64,000 nt of DNA from Icerya purchasi (GCA_039619475.1 CM077116.1:371222294-371286293), one strand, 5' to 3'; counted from the first letter of the stretch, positions 49,757 through 62,989 are shown. Notes: generated by a model from the letters alone, not told the origin. Translations and numbers: made by a program.

Positions 49757-50535
49757 ATAGGAAGACGCGTGACCAGTCATTTTATTCGGTAGGGTTACAC
49801 CAGTTAGTGTGCAAAGTTTCATTGCGATCGGTTTGATAGTGTTCATGTTGTATATATATTTAAAATGGAATTGTGTCCGGTTCTTGTGAGTAACATGTCA
49901 TCATTCGAAAATTGTACGGCTAAAAACATTCGTGATCGTTTGAAAAAGTGTGAATGGAGAGTCTGAAATGCCTGCCCGAACCGTCGATTCCTAGGCTGAG
50001 CGGTTTAAAATCAGCGACGATTCACGATGATGACAAAAGTGGAAAACCGAGCGACGCGGTGAATGAACGATTTTCTGGCACTCTGCAGGCATACGATTTC
50101 ATGGGCCGAGGGACCACCATAAATTCGGAACGATACTGCAAAAGTCTCGACAAGCTTCGGAAGACGATAAAAAATGTCTGAAAAACCCATCCTGTTTCAT
50201 GACATAGTGCACACCCACATTCTTCGAAAGATTCAAATAGAAAGTATTCTTAGCATCCATCATACTTTCCTGACCTTGCACCATGCGATTTTCACTTCTT
50301 CCTCTGGCTGAAAGGATATTTAGGATCTCGACAATAATGGTGAGTTGAAGCACAGGCAGTTACGGTATGGTTAGAAAATTTGGACGCCAGTTTCTACTTC
50401 ACCGGGAATGATAAAACGTAAATGATGATTATGTCGAAAAATAAAAAAATTTTCTTTTTTTTTTTTATCTCGGTTTAATTTTTGTAACTTAACATGCAGC
50501 GGAACAGATGTGGCAATGACTTCCGAACGCCCCTT
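49757..50535 (+). mobile_element. mariner-family transposon relic
   Basis: Recognised by GRGTTINSERYCKSLDKLRK (from about 50107), the typical mariner TTINxxRYCxxLxxLR motif. A frame change then gives KPILFHDIVHTH where active elements have a catalytic HDNARPH. Far downstream comes DDYVEK and a stop (50424-50444), the characteristic mariner C-terminus. The right terminal repeat is TGGCAATGACTTCCGAACGC with CCCTTA (50511-50536). A diverged left partner probably lies at 49757-49781 (AGTCATT shared). At about 780 bases it is well short of the usual 1.3 kb, so the transposase is internally deleted as well as frameshifted and stopped. Confidence 0.75.
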
Positions 50536-51840
50536 ATATTATTCAAAAAAGACAAAAAAAAAAAAAAAAAACAAAAAAAAAACAATAACAGAGAAAACGT
50601 TTGAACGGGATTAAAAAAAAAAAAAGAAGAAGAATTTCGAGATGATTCAGTACTCTATTTTTGTCGATCGATGGTCAAAAGCAGGAGCGTTTTCGCACTG
50701 GAAGATGATCAAAGCACATGAAAAGACTGCCCCGAAACGAATACAATATATCATCTGAAAAAACAGATTAGCTCCAGTTAGAACCGTCTTATCGCGTCCT
50801 CGAACGATATCGATTAATGATATTTTCAACTTTTCCGATCACATTGGAAAGCCGTGTTTGTTGAAGCGATTTAATGAAACGTTAGCCGCTGGTCGTTGCG
50901 AGTTTATCGAATAAAAAAAAAGCTACCCAAATTTTTACTTCGAAAATGAAATTGATCCTTTCGAGATCAGTTTATATAGTACTGCACGAGTTTAGGAAAA
51001 ATACATTGTTCATGATCTTTCGAGTAGGGAGAAAAAAGGGAGAATATTTTTACTATTTTTCGGCAGGAAATTATCGAAAGTTGTATGAAAAAAAAACAAA
51101 ACAAAAAAAAACAATAGCACACCTGTAAATGACAACTCACGGGAGGAAATACATCGTGTGTTAAATTTCGAAAAACAACTAATGTAAATTTTACGAACTC
51201 TCTACGTACCTAAAGATGCGCGTGACGTTTGCTGAAACTGCAACAAATGTATTAAAGCACGTCTCAAAGGCTGCCATTAATAATGCATCAGAAGCCAGAG
51301 ATGTCGGTGGATGCGAATCTAACAGATGTAACTTAGAATTCAACAAACTCATTATTCTGTACAGCCCATTCGTATTAAATCTGCGACGTGCGCTTACAAA
51401 TAAATTAATTTTAAATTAAATAAAACATCTAGCGGTTTAGAATTCTACCCCCCTCCCCATCGGAGGAGGGGGGATTTACGAAATAAATTAAGAAATTGAA
51501 ATGTTCCTCGGGCAAGTTTCCGAAGAGTCATGTTTAGCGGGTGATTCTCACGCTGATATTCCAAACTAAAATTGTTTACGCAACTAATACACACACTGCC
51601 GTCATTCCACACAAGTTGTTTGAGGTCAACTTCTGCTAGATTTGGCAGTTGTCATTACAAAAATTTCTATAAAAAAAAAAAATCGACGCTTACATAAATT
51701 CCAGTATTTATCTTCATTTAGAGACAAAAGTCAGAAGACATCGCGATAAATTTTACAAAACTACTTCGATAGAGGCAATAGAAGTTTCTTCGGAGCAGCG
51801 TTGACGAGGTAAAAGACAATTTTTCCAAATTTGGTAAAAT
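50536..51840. other. Gene-free stretch
   Basis: A-runs at 50550-50580 and 50611-50630; otherwise nothing recognised. Confidence 0.45.
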
Positions 51841-52107
51841 CTACACACACCTTACTAACGGATTAAGAACGTTTCGCTCTGTCAAAATTAATATGCTCGA
51901 TATCTTTTTTACGCTATCGACACACCGTTCAACGTGTATCGTGCAGATTTTGACCGCATTATTGGTCGTCGTTCGTTTGCGAACAAATCCGTTGCATTCG
52001 TCATTAAGGAACGGCCCCTCTATAAGTCCTGAAAAATTTCGGAGCCGGATACATCTCGGATTGACTAAAAATGGGCCACCAATCGAAAGATAAAATTTAC
52101 GCAAGAA
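51841..52107 (-). pseudogene. DDE_Tnp_4 (Harbinger/IS5-like) transposase fragment
   Basis: An 87-codon minus-strand frame ending ...NPLVRCV. Its middle, VKICTIHVERCVDSVKKISS, fits the RxHVERxIGRhKxF signature near the end of DDE_Tnp_4 transposases, where the glutamate of HVER is the last acidic catalytic residue. Upstream GPFLNDE and RKRTTTNNAVK fit the PPFL...T..IA segment before it. The N-terminal catalytic part is missing and no terminal repeats were found, so this is a small dead remnant. Confidence 0.5.
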
Positions 52108-53689
52108 ATAAATACCGCATCGTATAAGGACGGCTGACGGCCGAGAACAAGTTGAAGTAGGAGAATTTACAAGAATGTACCAGCAGCAACAGCGGCAACA
52201 GAGAGAATCTGCGTAATGATATTATTTTTTAAAAGTGATTTATTAATATTAATATGACCTCAACGAGCAATCAACACTCATGTACACGGGATGGCCTTCG
52301 AGAGAGCGGCGCTATATACGCACGCAACACGAATGACACAGCGGGTTCACTAACTCCTCGGCATCGCGCTAATTTTTTCCCCGGCTTTTTTCATATTGCA
52401 ATTAAAAATAAACGCGACTAAATTGTCCGAAAGAGAGACGACCAGCGAGATTCGTGAACGAATATCTGCCGGTCGATTTCGCACGAAAATTAAGATTATT
52501 TAACACCGAAAATAGATTGTCTGTTCGAATTTCGGACGCAGTAATGAATATGTCAGACTAAAGATATTTCGATTAATTTTTTTGTACCAATTTTTCTTGA
52601 CGGCATATCATATGATAGAGGACCTTCGATTAAACCGGAACAGAAACGACGCATAAATTTTGTAATATTAAAGGTAATATCGAAATAACGCACACCAACA
52701 TACGCCGAATTATAAGGCGTTTACGCTCGCAATCATACGACGACCAGTCTAAAAAAATTTAAAGAAATACGTAATAAAAATTACTAAATACCATCGTTTT
52801 TTTTTTCTTCTTTTGAAAATGTCCTCCTCCCCTATAATTGAAAATATCTCAATGCGATAAGGGACATCCTCCGCGACAACCAATTTCTTTTGTGTGGTTA
52901 TTTTTTTAAACTCTTTTAACTAAAATCTCCTTTCGCTCTGTCGACCCTTTTATCTCCAGCTGGTTAGTTGAAAAATTCCCTTCGATAGCACTCTTTAAAA
53001 CCTTTTTTTCCTGACCGATAATAACTTTTTTCGTGGCCTTTGATTCGTCACGTTACTTGCGAGTTTTCAGAACTGCAGATAAGAATAATAGTAATTATTA
53101 AAAAAAAAACAAAAAAAAAACGACATAACAACAAAAATTAACAACGATATCTCTGCGGTTACAATCACAGTCATAACCGTATTTTATTGCAATTTCGGCT
53201 GCTCGTTGAAATATTCCATTCTGCGGTTTTTTTGTCCTTTATACTTTCGCCGACTTTCCAACTCCGTTTTGAAATTAAAAGTACATTTTTCTAAAATACC
53301 AATTCGTTTTATTAATGAAAATACAGGCGCGCGCGCGCGTTAACTGCGTGTTTGCCTACGATTACCATAAAAACTTCATTAAGATTACCGTCCGTTTATT
53401 TTTACTTTTTCTTAACAGCTTTTGATTATTTTTTACATTTTGAACGCGGAACAGATTTAATTATTCGGTTATTAAATTTTATTTGAAATTTAAAAGAAAA
53501 ATCAACGAATGTAAAATACAAAATAAACGCAGAAAGGCACACTACTGAAAAGTCGAGCGTAATTTTTAATAGAAGCGGGATTGAAAGTGTTCGTTTTTTG
53601 TTTTTTTTTTTACATTTTTCATGCGATAAAAAATTTGCACAAAGAGCGAATAGAGATTAGAGAGTGGGATTTTTCTGAAAAGAAAGAAA
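52108..53689. other. Gene-free stretch
   Basis: Contains (GC)n at 53329-53339, A/T-runs, and no coding motif. Confidence 0.45.
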
Positions 53690-54060
53690 AGCAGGCCGAG
53701 ACAAAGAACCAGCCGTTTAGTATACGGAGAACAATAAAATCAGAAGAATGATCAATTGAAGGGCGTTTATGGAGTCAGAAATAATTGAAAAATTGAAGGA
53801 GAGTTGACTAGAGAAAATGAAAATAATTAGGACGAAAAGGAAATTAGAAAAAGGCGCATACCAGCCCTTCGAAACATCGGAGATGATTAAATAATGCTGT
53901 GGAATTCCTGTCTGATCAGGGCTTGTAGAAGAAATTTTGAAGGTAGAGGTAAAATTACACAAGTTTATTCGGCGGAGTGTTGAAGGAAAAGATAACGGAG
54001 ATGATTGTATTGCGTAAAACGACGAAGAGAATTAACGGACAAGGCAGGAATTACCTTTCG
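53690..54060 (-). mobile_element. RNase H-LINE family, degraded fragment (copy D)
   Basis: On the minus strand FSIISDSINALQ matches YLIISDSMDALQ of copy B, including the RNase H aspartate. After a one-base shift SSDFIVLRI matches SSDFFILRI. Upstream HYLIISDVSKGW corresponds to ALIFTDGSRGPG, with the first catalytic aspartate kept but glycine lost, and CNFTSTFKISSTSP to VHFLPKFSKFMP. Similarity stops abruptly after about 53705, so the 3' part is deleted. Several frameshifts; a dead copy. Confidence 0.7.
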
Positions 54061-57000
54061 TAACTGTGAAATGCCGGGATTCTTAGAAATTGAAAATTAC
54101 AAGAGTAGAGCATAAGTGGATTCCTTTGTCCGTTAGTACTGTGGGCTCTGTAATTGCAGATGTGGCGCTATGGTATGGGACAGCTAACACTCCTTTTGTT
54201 CTTACCTTCGGCAATGTCATTCCTTCTCTCTTCAGGATGCATATGTTTGGCATTTATCGACACGTTGAATGTCATTGTTTCTTCATCCTTGGTATAGAGC
54301 GTTCTTTGTCAGATTCCATTTCGATGTGTGATTCCTAATTGCTGCTATTTACACGGGTTTTAATGGGTAATCGTCTATTATTTTGAAACAAGGGGAAAAA
54401 AAAGAATATGAAAAAGTCGAGCCCGAAATGAGATCTGCGAATAGGTATGGCGCGTTAAATTCGGTAAGGACTGGAATTAGAGGGGGGATTTAACGAGACA
54501 CGAATTTTAGATTATTTCTCGCACTGGGGGAACAGAACCGTAACACGTAGTAATCAAATTTGGGACGGATGATGCATTTATTCTATTTTTTAATCGTATT
54601 TAATTGTCTAGATTTTATTTATTATGTACGATGCGCTTAGAATCCCCCCGGGCTTTATTTGCCGCGTATTTATCTATCACGATTGTACGTAATACTAAAT
54701 AGTAACGGCCCAATCTTAAATCTCGAGCTTATTAGAAAATTTTTTTTTTTTTTTGGTATTCCCTCGTCGAGGAATAACATTTTGTTTTATTACTATTCTA
54801 AGTGAAATCTGATTGTAATCTAATAATATTCAATGCGATCAAGTAATTCCACAGAAAACTCACTGAATTCAATGATTGAATCTCGTTAGACGCTTAATAT
54901 TTAGCTCAGACTGTAAAAACATTAACCTGTCCGGCGAAGCTACATCATTTTTCTTCAGTAGCAGATGAACCAACTTAATAGAGAAAAAAATATAATAATA
55001 ATAATAATAATAAAAAAAAAAGGTGTTAGTCACATAGTTTTGCAAGCAAAGTTACGAGAAACTTTACAAACTAGAATTTTTCAGATGATTATGCGGTGAG
55101 AAATATTAAGATTGGTCATATTTAGTTTAAAAAAAAAAAAAAAAAATCGTAAAGAGCGCCAATTTTATTTGAGTAATTTTTCAGAGCCGTTTTTGAATAA
55201 TACACAGATTACGTCGTAGCGTTGCTCTAAGGAATTTTAGCCGTAACCAATTCGAATTGGTTTCCCATCAGTCACACCAAAAAAAATCTAGTTCGACCAT
55301 TCAGTCGGTTCGGTTTCTTTTTGTGTTTTATTTTAAGCGTTTGAACTGTTAATCGGTCGTGATAATGGCTAGCTAGTTTGTTTTTTTTTTCATTGTCAGC
55401 AAAGTTAAATTTTTAGCAGTATTAATTCAGAATAAGCTCGGTAAAAAAATAAATAAGCTCAAAAAAAAAAACAACAAAAGAAGCGAGTTTTGACGCTGAA
55501 AGTTGCATTTGCCTTAACAAGTCGGTTGTGACCTGAACTTCGCCGTCCCCGACGAAGCCCGTCCAGTCTTTACCTTTCCTACTTTTATCAATCGATTAAA
55601 AATATTATACGTATAATTAAAGTTTCTGCCGAATTTCGAAATTCTTTATCAACCTATATTCTAATATAGGGTGGAGGGAGGGGGGAATTGTCAAAACGAT
55701 GGTGGGACATTACCTCAACATTAACCGCATTTGAAACTTGTAAAAGTGTAAACAATTTGTTTTTTGGTACACTTCAAAAAGAAATTGTATGTAGGTGTGC
55801 GAGTAGAGTAATTAAAAACTTTAAAACCAGCCCCCCCCCCGCGGCTAGGAGCACAGCTTTTTCCTCTGTGTCGTCAAAAAGATACGCACGCGAGCGGATG
55901 ATTTTCTTTCGTCAGTTTTATATTTCGAGAAGAATTTTCCGATTATTCGGAAAAAAGACGAGCGTAAATGTCTTTTTCACCGCAGTCCACTTCGCCGCAG
56001 CTCATTAGAAGCGAAAAGACACCTTCCCGGAAATTAAACTGAATTGAAGCAATTTTCCGGGCAAAAATTTTTTTAGCCCGTTCTGCAATTTTACTCCCTT
56101 TTTTCTTTTTTTTTCTTGTCTCGTTTATAAGTCGCAACGAAACAAATGGATATGGAACGCTCTTCTTCGGTGCAAGACAAGAACAAAAAACAAGTCGACA
56201 TTTGAAAAATATCCGGCTTGCAAGAGGCCCAGATGGCCTTAAATTCGAAAAGCCGCCAGCACACATCTATGATATATACGTGTATACTCGTGAAAAAAAA
56301 CAAATCTCTTTATTCGCCGTTACGAGATTTGTTGGCCTGTGCCACTTACGTATGCACAAACACGTGATTATTACACGGAGTTTCAACTAGACCCGTTGTT
56401 CACAGACATCATAAAGTGTGCGTGTCGAGACTACCGCTGCCGAGATTTAAGAAAATAGATTTAGGGAAACTCTTACTGCGAAATATTTCTCGAAAATGTT
56501 TTCGCTGAGCAACCCCCTCTCCTCCCCCGCCGGTGCACAGTTGTTGCCAGCAATGCACACGTACGCAAAAACGGAATAATAAATTTATCGGACGACGAAA
56601 GAAAGCGCGAAAAGAATCTACATCAAGCGGAAAAGTCGTCGTCTCTCGGAGGACCTTGTTCGCGTGTAGAGGGTTAGTTCTCGGATTTCTCATAATCCAT
56701 CGTTCTCGAAACTATAACGATTACGGCCGAGCGTCATGACAAATGGCGCTCTTGACAGAGGGGGTTAAGTCTGTTAGGCTCGACGTTCGGCAAATTGCAA
56801 AAGAGCGTACAAGTTCTATAAAAAAAGTACGCCGAATACATATTTCTCGCTCAACGGCGGCACAATACACGTCACCATCTCCGGATGTCACGGCGATGCT
56901 TTGGAAGAACCGTTCAAAACAGATTACGCTATTAATCGTGGGGTCAGTTTCTGTTTGCGGTTAAATATTCGTATCACAATGATTTTTACATCTTGACTGT

Positions 57001-57183
57001 GGTTTAGTTTTTGAACGAAATTGTCTGGAAACCGCTTTGAATTGTCGCGCCACCATCAGCAATAAGTGAAATCCTCCTTAAATGAAACAAGTCAGAGACC
57101 TTTAAGTCAAGCAGTCTGAGACTTTATCGTTTATCTACATGATTTAGAGATCTTACCGTTTTTTAACATGTCCCGGCGAGGGG
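54061..57183. other. Gene-free stretch
   Basis: No gene is supported. It holds (AAT)n near 54994-55012, a run of 10 C at 55831-55840, and several A-runs. Confidence 0.45.
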
Positions 57184-57965
57184 ATTTACACTGGTGATGG
57201 GTAAGGTTCCAAATATTTTGGAATGCCATATAACAAGTTCCTAATGATCAGGAACGTAATAACAGGAACTCAGTTGTTACAAACTGTGACAAAAAGAGTA
57301 ACACTCTTATATAATCAAAATGTAAATAAATTTAAATTATAAAACGTAATTATAAAAAAAGAAACAAAACAGAGGTTAATAATATAATAATGTTTAAAAG
57401 CTAAAGCAATTAGGAGCCAGTAGATGACAGTTTCACCGTAATATCTCCAAAAACAGAAAAATGTGACAAATAAACATCCAAATATAAAATAAAGTAGATC
57501 TGGAATTTACAGCCGCATTAGAAAAAAGTAAACAATTCAGTACTGCTGTTTTCATAAAAATCGCTGTTAAAATTTTTTGTGATAGTGTAACATTCCAGAG
57601 TTGTCAATCTCCGCGACGCCAGTCACATCATCATCATCGCCGTATGGTACCAGAAAACGTAATGTGCTTATTTAACTGGAATGTAAATAATGTTGTTTCC
57701 AACTGATAATAATATACATACGCAACGACAATTCAGCTATTATGGATATAGACATTATACGTTATTCAGTTATTGTAACTGAATTTGTAACTACAGAAGA
57801 ACTCCCAGCCAGCTACAGCGGAATAGTATTGTTTTATTCATCTGATCACGAGTGAGTTGTGGTGACCAATAACAGAGCAAGCAGTGTGAGAAATACATAC
57901 GAAAACTGTACGAGTAATAAAGATAAGAGCACCGTCATCTATACTTCAATTGCTTCTAATCACCT

Positions 57966-58300
57966 CTTCTTCTTCTTCTTCAGGTGTCGTACGCTACATA
58001 GCGCGTTGGCGCAACCTATTCGTACATTTTTAGCTGTACCGATGTAGTCTGTGTACCAGGCAATTATTATATGCAATACGAATGTGTACACACGCAAGAC
58101 TACATTCGGAACTGATAGTAGCCGTTTGTTATCGCGCCACTAGTGCAGTCCCGTGTGGGTCTGCTGTGTACTGACCTAGCGTGCGCATATGATGTTGTAC
58201 GTGGTGATTTGCCATTGCCTTCCACGTGATTATTAGCGATTATTTATTTATTTAATTCTTGTAATTTATTTATTTATTTAATTCTTGTAATCTAATCACC
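57966..58300 (-). mobile_element. tRNA-derived SINE, 5'-truncated copy
   Basis: The reverse complement matches the SINE at 21661-22034 over its body: GCAATGGCAAA, CACACGGGACTGCA, and GTAGTCTTGCGTGTGTACAC without change. The tail is (GAA)n at 57966-57982 rather than (ATG)n. The head with the Pol III boxes is missing. In its place there is a 26-base tandem duplication. It lies inside the hAT-type element and so inserted after that element, unless it was carried in. Confidence 0.8.
58240..58291. repeat. 26-bp perfect tandem duplication
   Basis: Two identical head-to-tail 26-base units (58240-58265 and 58266-58291) beginning TTATTTATTTATT and ending CTTGTAAT. They sit at the truncated 5' edge of the SINE copy, where the full-length SINE has a single AATTAAATTAAAA-like segment. 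Confidence 0.9.
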
Positions 58301-58544
58301 GTCTGATATTATTGCATAGTTAATCTCGTTTCTTTCATTCATTCGGTTCCAAGACTACCTACATAGTGGCAGTCAGTTGTTTTAGTTATAATGGGGATTA
58401 CTTCTCATTTCTGGGACACAAAAGTAACAGGAGTAACGAAGTAACATAAATACGCGTTGTCGCTTGAAATGAACGACTATTTCAGGGATGGAACTAGTTT
58501 CTAGTTACGTTCTCTTCGTCACCTTACACATCACTAATTCACAC

Positions 58545-61500
58545 GACAGTTTGATAGAAGATCAGAACTGATACAGGTCACACATGATTTAGTTTTGGAT
58601 TGCGGATAAACTATGTCATCTTTTCTGCCAACGGAATCCTATACGCAATATTTTCTTTAATTCCACTTAGCGCGCGAATATTGTGTATTACTCGACCAGT
58701 TCTAATACCGAGATATACATCACGCTTGGGCTTTATTCTAAAAACGCAGTTTTCTCGTCACGGAGAGGACTCGTGTACTATGAAGTCTTCTGTAATTGTT
58801 ATTCTTACAAAAGAGTCAATAGAGTTACAGCGCTATAAATAAGTATTTTATAAGCGTCGTGATTCAAAAACGTTACATTTTCATGTGTTACAATTTCTAT
58901 AGTATATAAAATCACATTAGTTGTTGCGTTTAACATCAATGAAAACAGAAAAAAGTCAACAAAAACGGACGATAATAATATAAGAAAAAAATTAGTCATA
59001 ATTTCCTAGGCCCTAGGTCAGTGAAAAGGTAGAAGCGAGAGAAGTCAATCTGTTTATTTCCGGTGTATTTCTTTTTTCATTCGGTTCATTTATATTGACG
59101 GATTTTTTGATGAACGAACTTAAATTTTACTAGGTTAATTCATCCGTGATTAGCAACGCTAACACCCCTATAGTTCACGAAACGTTCATCATCATGTTCC
59201 CTGCAATTTCCGAAGTCTGTTTAATAATCAGCCGGTTTGGAACCTTCTTAACTGTGAGAGTTGCGCAACAAAGAAACGACAAAACCAAGAGACCGGGCGC
59301 GACCGAGGAGTAACCGCTCCGAAAGAAGAAATAATCCGTCGATGAAGCAATGGTTCTTCGGTTCTGCCTTATAATTGCACTACACGCGTTCGAAAAGAAA
59401 ATTGTAAAGAATACATCTTTGAGTACTAAAGACACGAAAGTTTAAATGCACGAACGCATAAATCGAATAGTGGACGTCATCTAAAAATAGCTATCGCTCC
59501 CGTTTATTAGAACGGTAATTATCAGATTTTTTACCTGTCGCGTTATATTTGCGATAGGCCTATTCGGATTTCTGTTCGAAATATGTTTTCCCTCCTCCTG
59601 TTAGTGTTCGAAGTGGCTAAACAGCGTGGTCCGTAAAAATCTAACGAAGTAATTTGTCATTTGAAAGAAAATTGAAATTTCGAAAATTTGTAATCAATTA
59701 AATACGAATATTTATTGTCCGCGCGCACAGGTATAAACTTATTTGACGAATAAACCGAGTGAACGTTAGTTTTAAATACGCCTTTTTTTTTAAAGTTTAT
59801 CATGAGAAAGAAAAAATTGTCACAGTAATAGGTAAAATGCTACGAACGTTTAAGTTTTGTGATTTCAGATCGAAAGTAGACTTCTCCTTGTGAATATTTT
59901 TACGCACTTAAACAAGATAAAAACTTACGAGGTTTAGAAAATAACTTTTAGTTGTAAAATTGAATTTTGGGCGAATAAAATTTCCAGCGGCCTTATTTAC
60001 TAACTGCGAGAATTATTGTGAAATTAGAACAGAAAAAAAAGAACATTTATATGTAGAAGGTGTTTTTTTTTTTGCATTTTTATCCAGTTGAAGTTTTTGA
60101 ATTTTTCTACAACTATGCCGTAACAATAATAATTTTGGACTCCAGATAGTTAAAGCTTTTGCTTCGTATTGAGAAAATTGTTTATTTCCCGTATCTCCAA
60201 AGAATGGAAGCCAAAGAATTTTGCGAAAGCGGCTGATAAATCGACCTGTGATTCCTGAATTTTTTTATTAGCAGCATTGAAACGATCTAAAATTACGTTC
60301 GAAACAATGATTAAAATTGGGCATTCATTTAGCTTTTTTTTTTTTTTTTTGTAATTTATCCAGATCGTTTATTATGTTTCTATTCTGTATCTTCCACAAT
60401 GAAGCTCAATGTATCAAGTATTCCCCAGGGAGACCACTCTTTTTCAAAGCATAACATGTAATCTCTTTCACCTGATATGTTCTGTATAGATACTAAGTAC
60501 AATGAATCTTAGCTTTCTATTACCCATTAACAATACAAAAAAAAACAAACAATTCAGTTTTAGAAATGTAATTGTAGTGGACTTGAAATTTCCTTAAACC
60601 TCTTTTGTTTAACAATTTAATATAATTACTTATTTTTGTTAAACTCGTTAGCGATTATTTTAAATATTTTACCGAAATTTATTCATTTATTATGTTTCGG
60701 TCGCGTTTTTCAATTTCCATAAAATTTTAACTCTCGGACAGGGAAAAATCTCCGGTCACTAAATAATTTTTATCGGCGTCGTAATTATTTCTAATATTAT
60801 TATACACATCTCAGCGTTCATAGCAAAACTAAGCTAAATCCGTTTTTAAAGTTTTACCTTTATTTAAATTTTACAGCCTGTAAAATTTTGGCGCCACTAA
60901 TATTTTGCCGCTGTCTCAGGGGACGTCTCACGGACCCTAAATCCTTCACTACGTCGTAAAAAACTTATTCGTCGCAACTTTAATAATTCATTTCAAGTTT
61001 AACCTACTTCAATTTTTTTTTTTTCATTTTCCGATACATTTCGTTATAGATTAACAAATAATAACAAAAGTTACCGAAAAAAACGGAAACATCTTTCAAA
61101 TAGAATTTAAAAAAAGGATATATATCTATACGAATAAAAAGCTGCATTAGGGTCATTCGAATAATTTTTAAACGATGTAGAGATAGCGATGATAACTTAT
61201 TAGTTCTATTTGTCAGGGTTGCCATTGTCCAACTTTGCTAAATTGCTCTTCGAATTAGCCAATCATCTTTCTCGGAAGGGCGCAGCTGTGCCAAACCTTT
61301 TAAAAGACACTGCGAAACAATTAATAATTAACAGTTATAATAATTTTCTATAAAGCGTGTGCCCTAGTCCAATAATTATCGAATCATCTTAAAATGTTTT
61401 CAATCGGTGGCGCGAAACTGAATAAAAGAAAATTATTAAAAGAGTATACTTTTCTTAAAAGGTCATAAATAAAACTGAAAGATTAAACACAGACGGTGAC

Positions 61501-62497
61501 GGCAACATGATGATGCCAGTAAACAGAGATGAACGAGTTTGCCGATAAATAAAAATCGCATTCCAGAAGTCGATGATTTATGCTTTTACAGATATGCCGG
61601 CGACCAGTGCAGCACAATCACTATATATTCTTCGCGATAAATTAATATATTAAAAACATTTTCCACGCTCGATGGACAAATATCGCAACAAGTGAGCAGA
61701 GGCCTCTAATTATCTGAACGCGGCGGCGCTCTAATTCATTTGAGCAAACTGTAATTTATTGCTGTCGATGAACCTGATCATTGTATAACCGCTGTCCGTT
61801 ACACAGTATCATCGAAATCGCACGTCAAAATGAAAAAAGAAATTATCGCACCATCCATTAATTTGTGCTCATCGGCGCTATTAAAATTATTCTTCGGACG
61901 CCAATCATGGCTCGCAGAAATGGCGCAGCATTTAACTTTAAAACACCGCTTTACCGCCAACTGATTACTTATCACTATTTCGCCGAGTTTTTTCTACAAT
62001 TTGTAAAAAATGATTAAATATTAACGATAATTGAGAATCCGGTTATAGTTACGCTACACCGCCACCAATCCATCCGATTAAATTGTGCGACTGAACATGT
62101 TAATCTAGTGAGTTCCCCCCCCCCCCCCCAATAGTAGTACGGTGTTCGAATCAGTTGTAAAATTCGAAATATATTTTATCAATTTTCCCGCTTCTTCACT
62201 CTGATCCGTTAAATTATTACCCAAAAGGTATATACATAATCGTCTAAGGAACAGTCGTAACACATTTTGCTGAAGAAGAAGTGGCGTTTCATTGCCGACA
62301 TTATTACATCAATCGGATGATGTCGTAAATTAGTACATTACTTTTTTCCCCTTCTGCGCCTAGCTTTCGCCATCTGGTCATTTTTTTTTTTTTTTTTATT
62401 TATTTATTTTTTATAATTAAAATAAATTACATTTTATATAATTTACAGAATGTAAAGAGGTTCCTGGTTCTCGCATAATCTGTTTATTGGCATGGTC
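58545..62497. other. Gene-free stretch
   Basis: No gene or element is recognised in about 4 kb. T-runs at about 60066-60075 and 60335-60350, and a run of 15 C at 62115-62129. Confidence 0.45.
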
Positions 62498-62830
62498 TTA
62501 TAAAATGGTAAAAATCTTTTTTTTTAAAATCTGTTCTACGGTCATTATCACGTTGCTAAATAATGTGTTCAATTGAGCCAATAATCTCTCCGCATTCGCG
62601 TAAATTACTCGATATTCTAGTTTATGTAATATTTCCGGAGTTCTTGTGTAACCGTATACGTATTCGGCATATATAACGTATAACTTCTGCACCCATTTTA
62701 TTTATAAACCACGTCTTCTTCTGTATGGTTTTTGGTATTTCGAAGTATTTCTTTCTAATTAAGTTTTTCATTTTTTCTTTCCCCCCTATTTCCGAAACTT
62801 CGGGTATGGTACATTTATTTAATAAAAATA
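62498..62830 (-). pseudogene. Unidentified coding-like relic
   Basis: A minus-strand frame from about 62830 is open and protein-like for nearly 60 codons (TIPEVSEIGGKEKMKNLI, then EIPKTIQKKTWFINKMGAEV, then a basic ICRIRIRLHK segment) before stops appear; a second frame stays open to 62498. Composition is Lys/Ile-rich. It lies directly behind the R1-like relic on the same strand and could be the start of another element. Family not recognised. Confidence 0.25.
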
Positions 62831-62989
62831 TTGATTCATTATAATAACGGAATTAATATAACCCATCCAATTAAGTATTTCGTATTATATTAATTACCAT
62901 TTTACAGTTGTTGTTTTTTTGTTTTTTTTTTACAATTTCTACATATATTTTTACTATTTACTTAATATAAATGTACATTATTTTTCCGG

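Larger units (their letters stand above)
57192..58536. mobile_element. Non-autonomous hAT-type transposon
   Basis: The left end TGGTGATGGGTAAGGT (57192-57207) and right end ACCTTACACATCACTA (58521-58536) are inverted repeats matching at 14 of 16 bases. They are flanked by ATTTACAC (57184-57191) and ATTCACAC (58537-58544), which match at 7 of 8 bases. An eight-base duplication and a short (C/T)AGTGATG-type end are hallmarks of the hAT superfamily. No transposase frame is present inside, so movement would have needed a relative. A SINE fragment is nested within it, in minus orientation. Confidence 0.75.

Noticed and set aside
54090..54338. Plus-strand 82-codon protein
   Set aside because: No recognisable motif; it lies opposite the upstream side of a degraded LINE fragment and is probably chance.
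56743..56964. Short plus-strand gene
   Set aside because: 73 codons, no motif, no splice context; not supported.
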